Shown here piece by piece: positions 1 to 8,568 of a stretch of DNA of 64,000 nucleotides. Both the position numbers and the translations under genes were made by a program. Under the pieces are notes generated by a model that was given only the letters and a program-made list of their open reading frames with translations, searched no databases and was not told the DNA's origin. Positions within the stretch are counted from its first letter, which is position 1, and the number at the start of each line of letters is the position of its first letter. The stretch lies in NCBI RefSeq assembly GCF_006265115.1, contig NZ_SMDR01000001.1:434001-498000 (forward strand). Direction: 5' to 3'. The DNA is from Arenimonas terrae (lineage in GTDB: Bacteria; Pseudomonadota; Gammaproteobacteria; Xanthomonadales; Xanthomonadaceae).

Positions 1-440
1 AAGACGTCGGCCTGGCCGACCCGCGCGCCCTGCAGATGGCCATCGAAGCCTGGGCCACTTACGACCGCCTGGGCAGCCCGGAAGGCGACCTCGCCCTCGC
101 GCAGCTCGTGATCTACCTGGCCAGCTGCGCCAAATCCAACGCCGGCTACGTCGCCTTCAAGGCGGCGCAGGCCGACGTTCGCGAACACGGCACCCAGGAC
201 GTGCCGCTGCATCTGCGCAACGCGCCGACCAGGCTGATGAGGGAACTGGGCTACGGCAGCGGCTACCAGTACGACCACGACGCGCCCGACGGCATCGCCC
301 TGGACCAGACGGCGTTCCCGGACGCGATGGGTGAACGCGTGTATTACGAGCCGGTCGAACGCGGCCTCGAGATCAAGCTCAAGGAAAAACTCGACCGCCT
401 GCGCGCCGCGCGCGAAGCCGCCCAGGCGAAGAAGCGGTGA
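1..440 (+). CDS. rarA: Replication-associated recombination protein A, C-terminal part (5' end outside window)
   Basis: This is the C-terminal ~145 residues of a RarA/MgsA-type AAA+ ATPase, which acts at stalled replication forks. The reading frame is open from base 3, so the gene begins upstream and the ATPase core is not visible. The visible part starts with a segment resembling the sensor-2 region (DVGLADPRALQ). It continues with the conserved C-terminal tetramerisation region, including SNAGYVAFKAAQ, HLRNAP and GYGSGYQYDHD. It ends in a charged helix and KKR. The stop overlaps the start of the next gene by 4 bp (GTGA), so the two are probably translationally coupled. The family call is secure; nothing can be said about the missing part. 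Confidence 0.93.
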   Translation, partial: DVGLADPRALQMAIEAWATYDRLGSPEGDLALAQLVIYLASCAKSNAGYVAFKAAQADVREHGTQDVPLHLRNAPTRLMRELGYGSGYQYDHDAPDGIALDQTAFPDAMGERVYYEPVERGLEIKLKEKLDRLRAAREAAQAKKR

Positions 441-826
441 ACTGGAGCCTGCTGTGGCTGGTGATGGCCGGCGGCGCCCTCGGTGCCGGCGCCCGGCACC
501 TGATCGGCGGCTGGCTGCTGCGCCAGCTCGGCGATGGGATGCCCTGGGGCACGCTGGCGGTGAACCTGCTCGGCAGCTTCGCCGCGGGTTTCCTGCTGGT
601 GTGGCTGGAAGGCCGGGGCCCCAGCGCGCTCTACCTGCGCGCCTTTCTGATCGTCGGCGTGCTTGGCGGTCTGACCACTTACTCCGCCCTGACGCTGGAG
701 TGCCTGATGATGGCGCGTGGGGCGAAGGCCGGTGTGCTGGCGGGGTATCTCGGGCTGACGCTGGTGGGTGGGTTCTTCCTGGTATGGGCGGGCGCGCGCT
801 TGGCCGATGTCATCAAGTCGGGTTGA
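437..826 (+). CDS. crcB: Fluoride-specific ion channel Fluc/CrcB
   Basis: This 129-residue integral membrane protein with four hydrophobic segments is the normal size for a Fluc channel, which exports fluoride as a dual-topology dimer. Family marks are visible: GGALGAGARH near the N terminus (Arg20), the pore Asn in AVNLLGSF (Asn43), and GGLTTYS (77-83), where the central Na+ site and pore Thr/Ser lie. The GTG start overlaps the rarA stop and no other start is better placed. No fluoride riboswitch is expected because the gene is embedded in the rarA transcript, and I see none. A lower-GC stretch follows directly downstream. Confidence 0.93.
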   Translation: MNWSLLWLVMAGGALGAGARHLIGGWLLRQLGDGMPWGTLAVNLLGSFAAGFLLVWLEGRGPSALYLRAFLIVGVLGGLTTYSALTLECLMMARGAKAGVLAGYLGLTLVGGFFLVWAGARLADVIKSG

Positions 827-1020
827 TTTCGCATCTGTCCACGAAATCCTGGTCGATAGGATGGCGTTGGGGGTTGAGCGTAAGGCAGATGAGCACCTAG
901 GCGCCGATGGCTGGGATCAACGGCGAAGCGGCACAAGAGTCCTTCTGGCACGGCGACTGGGCTGCGGCAATCACTGGCTTAAGTTGAATCCGAAGTCCAC
1001 ATTCGCCGCCGGAGCATTTA
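827..1020. other. Lower-GC gene-free stretch after crcB
   Basis: No convincing gene is present on either strand. Base composition is visibly lower in GC than the flanking genes (32 of 60 bases are G or C at 961-1020). I see no clear terminator and no recognisable insertion-sequence end. Together with the next gene and the sequence up to 1735 it looks like inserted or decayed DNA. Confidence 0.4.
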
Positions 1021-1578
1021 TCAACCGAGAACTGAGATGGCGGTATCGAGCCAAATGGCGAGCCACGCGGCAAACAAGGAGGAGGCCAGCGCGAGGACGA
1101 AGTACCACTGAATCCGCGCGAACGTACCACGCGATGCCTCCTCCCGCGTCAGGTGTGCCCACACGGACAGGGTGATCGCACACACGTACGCGGGCAACAC
1201 TTCGTCCATCCGGACCGCTGCCAACGCCGGCGCGTCCACGACGTTGCCGACGCGGTTCATCGGCGATGCCGCAATCGCCAGTTCCCATTGGATTGCACGG
1301 GTCCAGACCCACCCCACGAAGGCAAGCACGAGGACAGCGGTCGCTGGCGCCAGGCCGCGAACGAACGACCATCGGCTTCCCCGCGACACCCGCCAAAACA
1401 CCCATGGCACGAGATAGGTTACGAACAGCATCCGTGCCAGCACGACCAGACCCATCGTCACCGGCAGGGCGACAGGCACCGGACCCTCCGCGTGCCGATA
1501 GAGCGCGGAATACAGGAGAGCGGGGAGCAATGCCCCGATGAGGAGCCCGACTGCGATCACCTTGCGCGCGCCAATCAT
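1021..1578 (-). CDS. Hypothetical multi-pass membrane protein
   Basis: This 185-residue protein has four likely transmembrane segments: about residues 7-25, 35-55, 78-97 and 128-145, with a further one near 158-178. I do not recognise the family. I chose the ATG at 1578 because a GGAG lies about 10 bases before it and the hydrophobic N terminus starts there. The frame stays open further upstream, but that extension is polar, Arg/Pro-rich and looks non-coding. The protein is rich in Ala, Val, Leu and Trp. The gene stands alone, on the opposite strand to both neighbours, in lower-GC sequence. That is consistent with recent acquisition. Confidence 0.5.
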   Translation of the reverse strand: MIGARKVIAVGLLIGALLPALLYSALYRHAEGPVPVALPVTMGLVVLARMLFVTYLVPWVFWRVSRGSRWSFVRGLAPATAVLVLAFVGWVWTRAIQWELAIAASPMNRVGNVVDAPALAAVRMDEVLPAYVCAITLSVWAHLTREEASRGTFARIQWYFVLALASSLFAAWLAIWLDTAISVLG

Positions 1579-1596
1579 CAACAGGTTTCTCCGGTT

Positions 1597-1620
1597 AATC
1601 GGGGTCAGGGTCACTTGATT
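1597..1620. repeat. Single-arm copy resembling the 4068-4132 REP-like palindrome
   Basis: The sequence AATCGGGGTCAGGGTCACTT, read on the plus strand, closely resembles the left arm of the palindrome near 4.1 kb (AATCCGGGGTCAGAGTGCAT). Here no second arm follows. It sits just upstream of the start of the minus-strand membrane gene. It could be a decayed REP/RAYT-type element end or a chance resemblance. Confidence 0.35.
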
Positions 1621-1735
1621 CGAGCTTCGGCGCAACTGAGGTGGCGGTTCAGTAGTCCAAGCCGCAACCCGCACGGAGTTGTCGCGTTCGTCGCCCGGGC
1701 GTAGGCTCAAGCCTCCTTGGGGAAGGAGACAAACC

Positions 1736-2302
1736 ATGCGTCTGCTCATCGCCGCCCTGCTCGGCGGCACCGTGCTGTTCTTCTGGGGTTTCGTGTCGCA
1801 CATGATCCTGCCCGTCGGCGAGATGGGGCACGGGCAGGCGGTCAACGAGGATGTGGTGATGGCCGCGCTCAAGGACGGGCTGCCGGCGCAGGAGGGCGTG
1901 TACCACGTGCCGGGTCTCGCGCCGGACAAGTACGAGGACGCCGCCGCCGTTGCCGCCTATTCGGCCAAGGCCACGGCCAACCCGAACGCGGTGATCTTCT
2001 ACCAGCCGGTCGGCCGCGACGGCATGGCCATGGGGCCGCAGCTGGGCAAGGAATTCGCGACCAACCTCGTCTCGGCCCTGCTGGCGGCCTGGATCCTGGC
2101 GCTGGCGCCGTTCGGTTTCGGCAAGCGCCTGGCCATCGCCACCGCGCTGGGCCTGTTCGCCTGGCTGGTGATCAGCGTGCCGTACTGGAACTGGTATCGC
2201 TTCGGTGACGCCTTCACCCTGGGCAGCCTGATCGGCACCGTGACCGGCTGGTTCCTGGCCGGCCTGCCGATGGCCTGGTGGCTGAGCCGCAAGGGCGCCT
2301 GA
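1736..2302 (+). CDS. Conserved hypothetical membrane protein
   Basis: This 188-residue protein has an N-terminal transmembrane helix (about 3-21), a soluble region of about 80 residues (25-105), and three C-terminal hydrophobic helices (about 107-126, 131-150, 162-183). The soluble part is presumably periplasmic. Trp/Tyr-rich stretches flank the membrane (VPYWNWYRFG). The start is well supported by AAGGAGA about 7 bases before the ATG; the frame is open upstream but has no comparable ribosome binding site. It resembles uncharacterised proteins of Lysobacterales, but I cannot assign a function. It stands apart from the acyl-CoA ligase gene by about 90 bp. Confidence 0.7.
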   Translation: MRLLIAALLGGTVLFFWGFVSHMILPVGEMGHGQAVNEDVVMAALKDGLPAQEGVYHVPGLAPDKYEDAAAVAAYSAKATANPNAVIFYQPVGRDGMAMGPQLGKEFATNLVSALLAAWILALAPFGFGKRLAIATALGLFAWLVISVPYWNWYRFGDAFTLGSLIGTVTGWFLAGLPMAWWLSRKGA

Positions 2303-2393
2303 CGCCCGTCGGCCTGGTCGGGGTGCGCCTGCGCCCCGGCTTGGCCCGGCGCCACCCCGCGGGTAAGGTGAAGCCTGCTCAGGGGAGGGCGCC

Positions 2394-4067
2394 ATGACCC
2401 AGCCGTTCGGCCGCAACCAGGTGTCCGTGCTCGCGCAGCCGGACTTCCGCAACGTCGCCAGCCGCGCCTTCGACGCCGGCCACACGCTGCCGCAGCTGCT
2501 GATCGACTGCTGCCAGCGCCATGGAAACCGGACCGCCTTCAGCAACCTGGGGCAATCGCTCAGCTTCGCCGACATAGACCGGCAGAGCGCCGATTTCGCC
2601 GCCTACCTGCGCCACGACCTGAAGCTGCAGCCCGGCGACCGCGTCGCGATCATGCTGCCCAACCTGCTGCAGTACCCGGTGGCGGTGCTGGGCGTGCAGC
2701 GCGCGGACCTGGTCGCGGTGCTGGTGAACCCGATGTACACCGCGCGCGAGCTCAGGCACCAGCTCGCCGACTCCGGCGCGCGCGTGCTGGCGGTGCTGGA
2801 CAACTTCGGCGCCGTCGCGCAGGAAGCGCTGCCGGGCACGCCCGTCGAACACGTCATCACCACCCGCGTCGGCGACATGCTGCGCTGGCCGAAGTCGCTG
2901 ATCGTGGACTTCATGCTCAAGCGGGTGAAGAAGATGATCCCGGCCTTCGCCATTCCCGGCGCGATCCGCTGGCCGGCGGCGCTGGCGGCGGGCAGCAAGC
3001 TTCCGCGCGTGGTGTCGTCCGCCAAGGCCACCGACACCGCGCAGCTGCAGTACACCGGCGGCACCACCGGGCTGTCGAAGGGCGCGATCCTGCCGCACCG
3101 GGCCCTGATCGCCAACGTGGCCGCGGCCGAGCAGTGTTTCGGTTACGCGATGGACCCGGCCACCGACGATTTCGTGATCTGCCTGCCGATCTACCACATC
3201 GCCGCCTACACCAACCTGCTGTTCACGATGGTGCATGGCTACCGTGCCGAGCTGGTGACCAACCCGCGCGACATCCCCGGCCTGGTCGCCACGCTGGACC
3301 GGGTGAAGCCGGCCTTCTTCTCCGGCGTGAACACCCTGTACGACGCGCTGATGAACCATCCGGATTTTGCGAAGCTCGATCTGTCCGGCCTCAAGCTCTG
3401 CCTGCAGGGCGGCACCGCGCTGCGCCGCGGCACCGCCGAACGCTGGAAGCAGCTCACCGGCAAGGACGTGGTGGAAGGTTACGGCCTGTCGGAAACCAGC
3501 GCGGCCATCACCTACAACCGCTGGGACGCGCCCAACCCGGTCGGCTCGATCGGCCTGGCCCTGGGCGAGGTCGAGATCAGCCTGCGCGACGAGAACGGGG
3601 TGGAGGTGCCGCCGGGCGAAGCCGGCGAGCTCTGCGCCCGCGGCCCGCAGATGACCACCGGCTACTGGAACCAGCCCGGTGAGACCGCGCAGGCCTTCTT
3701 CGACGGCGGCTGGTTCCGCACCGGCGACATCGCCCGCCAGGACGCGCAGGGCTATTACTTCCTGCTCGACCGCCGCAAGGACATGATCCTGGTCTCGGGC
3801 TTCAACGTCTTCCCGAACGAGGTCGAGGACGTGGTGGCCCTGCATCCGGGGGTGCTGGAAGCGGCCGTGGTCGGCATGCCCGACGAGAAGTGCGGCGAGG
3901 CGGTGCGCCTGGTGGTGGTGCGCCGCGACCCGGCCCTGAGCGAGGACGACCTGCGCACCCACTGCCGCAAGAACCTCACCGGCTACAAGCAGCCCAAGGC
4001 CATCGAGTTCCGCGAAAGCCTGCCCAAGTCCGCCGTCGGCAAGATCCTCCGCCGCGAGCTCCGCTGA
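2394..4067 (+). CDS. fadD: Long-chain fatty acid-CoA ligase (FadD-like, AMP-binding)
   Basis: This 557-residue acyl-adenylate-forming ligase activates fatty acids to acyl-CoA with ATP. The adenylation domain (about 1-430) carries the phosphate-binding loop TGGTTGLSKG (221-230), the A5 motif GYGLSETSA (about 363), and the A7 region GWFRTGDIA. The C-terminal domain has the hinge motif DRRKDMILVSGFNVFPNEVE and the catalytic Lys in GKILRREL near the end. Length and motifs fit FadD/RpfB-type long-chain ligases, but the exact chain length preferred is unknown. The ATG is preceded by a near-ideal AGGGGAGGG. That site is exactly complementary to the loop of a candidate small RNA at 32.3 kb. A REP-like palindrome abuts the stop codon. 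Confidence 0.9.
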   Translation: MTQPFGRNQVSVLAQPDFRNVASRAFDAGHTLPQLLIDCCQRHGNRTAFSNLGQSLSFADIDRQSADFAAYLRHDLKLQPGDRVAIMLPNLLQYPVAVLGVQRADLVAVLVNPMYTARELRHQLADSGARVLAVLDNFGAVAQEALPGTPVEHVITTRVGDMLRWPKSLIVDFMLKRVKKMIPAFAIPGAIRWPAALAAGSKLPRVVSSAKATDTAQLQYTGGTTGLSKGAILPHRALIANVAAAEQCFGYAMDPATDDFVICLPIYHIAAYTNLLFTMVHGYRAELVTNPRDIPGLVATLDRVKPAFFSGVNTLYDALMNHPDFAKLDLSGLKLCLQGGTALRRGTAERWKQLTGKDVVEGYGLSETSAAITYNRWDAPNPVGSIGLALGEVEISLRDENGVEVPPGEAGELCARGPQMTTGYWNQPGETAQAFFDGGWFRTGDIARQDAQGYYFLLDRRKDMILVSGFNVFPNEVEDVVALHPGVLEAAVVGMPDEKCGEAVRLVVVRRDPALSEDDLRTHCRKNLTGYKQPKAIEFRESLPKSAVGKILRRELR

Positions 4068-4132
4068 AATCCGGGGTCAGAGTGCATTTATCTTGGCCGC
4101 GTCGGCCAAATAAATGCACTCTGCCCCCGGAT
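4068..4132. repeat. REP-like imperfect palindrome between fadD and serS
   Basis: Two arms of about 30 bases (AATCCGGGGTCAGAGTGCAT on the left and its complement on the right) form an imperfect inverted repeat with a short centre. They differ by one substitution, one inserted base and a mismatch near the centre. The element starts right after the fadD stop codon. Its form and its GGGGTCAGAGTGCATTT core resemble REP/RAYT-type intergenic elements common in Lysobacterales. In RNA the hairpin could also end or protect the fadD transcript, although there is no T-run. Confidence 0.65.
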
Positions 4133-4148
4133 TGACTCGGGATTTTCG

Positions 4149-6486
<2,338 letters not shown>

Positions 6487-6576
6487 AATCGCGGCGCGGC
6501 CGCCGGGGCAGGGCGGCCGCGGATACATAGATATGTATCGCCCGCCGCAGCGCGTGGAACGGTTTTGTGGAACAAC

Positions 6577-6666
6577 GGAGAGATGGCCGAGTGGTTTAAG
6601 GCAGCGGTCTTGAAAACCGCCGAAGGGTCAAACCTTCCGTGGGTTCGAATCCCACTCTCTCCGCCA
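6577..6666 (+). tRNA. tRNA-Ser (anticodon UGA)
   Basis: The full cloverleaf is visible. The acceptor strands GGAGAGA and TCTCTCC pair perfectly, followed by discriminator G and an encoded CCA. The anticodon loop is CTTGAAA with anticodon TGA, closed by GCGGT/ACCGC. A long class II variable arm follows, then a GGTTCGAAT T-loop. The 90-base length including CCA fits tRNA-Ser. It reads UCA and other UCN codons. Confidence 0.97.
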
Positions 6667-6670
6667 TCTT

Positions 6671-7630
6671 TCAGCGCAGCGCCGTGCTCGCCGCGAGCAT
6701 CAGCAGGCTGAAACCCGCGTTCGCGGTGATCGGCGCCCACAGCGACCGCGTGCGCAGGTACAGCAGCGAGCAGACCGCGCCCAGCATCAGGCCCAACCCC
6801 CACTCGCGTTCCGACGCCGGCAGGTGGGATGCCGCGAACACGAAGCTCGACAGGGCCGCCGCGGCCCAGGGGCCGATCGCGCGTTCGGCCAGCGGGATCA
6901 GCCAGCCGCGGCAGGCGGTTTCCTCGAACAGCGGCGACAGCGCGACGAGCGCCAGCACCATGCCCACCGTCGCGGCGTCCGTGCCCGGCGCCAGGCCGGG
7001 ACGGTCGCCGGGCCAGGGCAGGCCGAAGGCGAGGTTGATGGCGGCGGCCATCGCGACCAGTGCGGGAAGGGCGGCCAGGCCCCAGGCAAGGCCGCGTGCC
7101 GCCGAACCGGCGGGGAAGGGCGCCGGCAGCGCGAACTGTTCACGGAACATCCAGAACACGCACAGCGCGACGCCGCCGGGAACTACAAGGTAAAGCAGCA
7201 GGTGCATCGCGACGAAGCGCGCGCGGCCGGCGGCGTCATCGGTGCGGGTGTCGTTGAGCAGGAAGATGTCGGTGGCGCAGATCTGCAGCCCGCCCTGTTC
7301 GGCGTGCGATTCCAGCGCGTCGCGCGCAGCCTGGGCGTCGTGCGCGCCAAGGCCGCCGAACGACAGCTCGACGGCCTCCGGCGCGCAGTCGGCGGGGCGG
7401 TAACGCGGCAAAGCCGGAATTTCCACGCGCCCATTGCGGAAATCCTGGTTCGATTCCACCTGTCGTCGCACGGCGGCGATGGCCGACGGTTCACCCTGGG
7501 CCCAGACGATAGCGCGGTCGCTGTCGCCCACGCGCATCAGCGCGGCCACGAAGACATGGGTGCAGGCCAGCAGCACGGCCGGCAGCAGCAGCGACATCGC
7601 CAACAACTGCAGTTTCCGACGCAGCGTCAT
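6671..7630 (-). CDS. CPBP-family intramembrane protease
   Basis: This 319-residue membrane protein of the CPBP/CAAX-protease (ABI) superfamily cleaves membrane-associated substrates within the bilayer. The catalytic motifs are present in the C-terminal half: EETACRGW (the EExxxR motif), then FAASHLP with the active-site His, and a third conserved region near ITANAGFSLL with the Asn. The N-terminal half is unusual: one membrane helix (about 8-32) is followed by a ~120-residue extracytoplasmic segment, and only then the hydrophobic protease core (about 140-315). The ATG at 7630 begins a hydrophobic N terminus. Substrate and role are unknown. Its 3' end lies 4 bp from the tRNA-Ser gene on the other strand. 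Confidence 0.85.
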   Translation of the reverse strand: MTLRRKLQLLAMSLLLPAVLLACTHVFVAALMRVGDSDRAIVWAQGEPSAIAAVRRQVESNQDFRNGRVEIPALPRYRPADCAPEAVELSFGGLGAHDAQAARDALESHAEQGGLQICATDIFLLNDTRTDDAAGRARFVAMHLLLYLVVPGGVALCVFWMFREQFALPAPFPAGSAARGLAWGLAALPALVAMAAAINLAFGLPWPGDRPGLAPGTDAATVGMVLALVALSPLFEETACRGWLIPLAERAIGPWAAAALSSFVFAASHLPASEREWGLGLMLGAVCSLLYLRTRSLWAPITANAGFSLLMLAASTALR

Positions 7631-7883
7631 CGGCCTTCCAGAAGGGGCTACGCGGTCATCCTAGCCTGCGAAAACCCGCCCGCGCCGATGCTGATGCAGT
7701 ATCGCTAATGGCGTTAGCGAATGGAGCCAAGCTCGGGCCCTCATGCGCGGTTCGCTCCGTCGCGACGCATGATGATCCCGCCGCCCCGGCACCGATCAAT
7801 TCCTACCCGTCCGCCAGCCAAGTGCGCTGGCTGCCGGGGCCGCCGGTCGCTAGCGTGGGGTCGTGCCAATGGGGAGCGCGAAC
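7631..7883. promoter_or_regulatory. Divergent intergenic region with several inverted repeats (CPBP gene / uvrY)
   Basis: Three inverted repeats are visible: TCGCTAA/TTAGCGA (7702-7708 and 7714-7720), TCATGCG/CGCATGA (7741-7747 and 7766-7772), and GCCCCGGCA/TGCCGGGGC (7783-7791 and 7832-7840). The last encloses GCCAGC/GCTGGC (7813-7818 and 7826-7831). They could be operators or leader structure for the response regulator. No promoter boxes stand out. Confidence 0.4.
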
Positions 7884-8528
7884 ATGATCCGAGTATTTCT
7901 GCTGGACGACCATGCGCTGGTGCGCACCGGTTACCGGCTGATCCTGCAGCAGGAAAAGGACATCGAAGTCGTTGGCGAATCCGGCAGCGGCGAAGAGGGC
8001 CTGCCGCTCATCCGCCGCATCAAGCCCGACGTCGTGCTGTGCGACCTGCACCTGCCAGGCATCAGCGGCCTGGACGTGACCGAACGCATCGTGCGCGGCG
8101 ACTCCGGTGCCCGCGTGCTGATCGTGTCGGTGCAGGAAGACGGGCCGATGCCGCGCCGGTTGATCGAAGCCGGCGCCAGCGGCTACCTGGGCAAGGGCTG
8201 CGACGCGCAGGAGCTGGTGAAGGCCATCCGCGAAGTGTTCCGCGGCCGGCGCTATCTGGCCAGTCACGTGGCCCAGCACATGGCGCTGGCGAAGATCTCC
8301 GGCGACGGTACGCCCTTCGACCTGCTGTCGCCGCGCGAGCTCGAGGTCGCGCGCATGCTGTGCCACGGCATGCGCATGGAGGAGATCGGCAAGCGCCTGA
8401 GCCTGAGCGGCAAGACGGTGGCCACGCACAAGTACCGCCTGTTCGAGAAGCTGGGCATCAAGGACACGGTGGCGCTGGCGCGGCTGGCCACGCGGCACGG
8501 CGTCTCCGATCCGGTCTACGCGATCTGA
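7884..8528 (+). CDS. uvrY: GacA/UvrY-type response regulator (LuxR/NarL family)
   Basis: This 214-residue response regulator is the normal length for GacA/UvrY. The receiver domain (1-120) has acidic residues Asp8/Asp9, phospho-acceptor Asp54 (VLCDLHLPG) and Lys104. The C-terminal LuxR-type helix-turn-helix is about 145-205 (LLSPRELEVARML, then LSLSGKTVATHKYRLFEKL). The receiver-linker layout and the PFDLLSPREL junction match GacA, which drives transcription of CsrA-titrating small RNAs in other gammaproteobacteria. I chose the ATG with GGGGAG 7 bases upstream; a GTG and an ATG lie slightly earlier in frame. Unlike the usual uvrY-uvrC arrangement, it stands alone between a CPBP gene and rne. 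No sensor kinase is nearby. Confidence 0.87.
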   Translation: MIRVFLLDDHALVRTGYRLILQQEKDIEVVGESGSGEEGLPLIRRIKPDVVLCDLHLPGISGLDVTERIVRGDSGARVLIVSVQEDGPMPRRLIEAGASGYLGKGCDAQELVKAIREVFRGRRYLASHVAQHMALAKISGDGTPFDLLSPRELEVARMLCHGMRMEEIGKRLSLSGKTVATHKYRLFEKLGIKDTVALARLATRHGVSDPVYAI

Positions 8529-8540
8529 GCGGCGCAAAAG

Positions 8541-8566
8541 GAAAGGGCGCCTTGCGGCGCCCTTTC
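8541..8566. terminator. Intrinsic terminator between convergent uvrY and rne
   Basis: A perfect 11-bp stem (GAAAGGGCGCC with its complement) closes a 4-base TTGC loop. On the minus strand it is followed by CTTTTG, giving a short U-run for rne. On the plus strand there is no T-run beyond the stem, so termination of uvrY is less certain. Confidence 0.75.
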
Positions 8567-8568
8567 GA

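Noticed and set aside
437-826. Fluoride riboswitch upstream of crcB
   Set aside because: crcB overlaps the rarA stop, leaving no leader for a riboswitch.
6538-6560. Possible attachment site beside tRNA-Ser
   Set aside because: No integrase, no direct repeat of the tRNA 3' end was seen downstream, and the flanking genes are ordinary.
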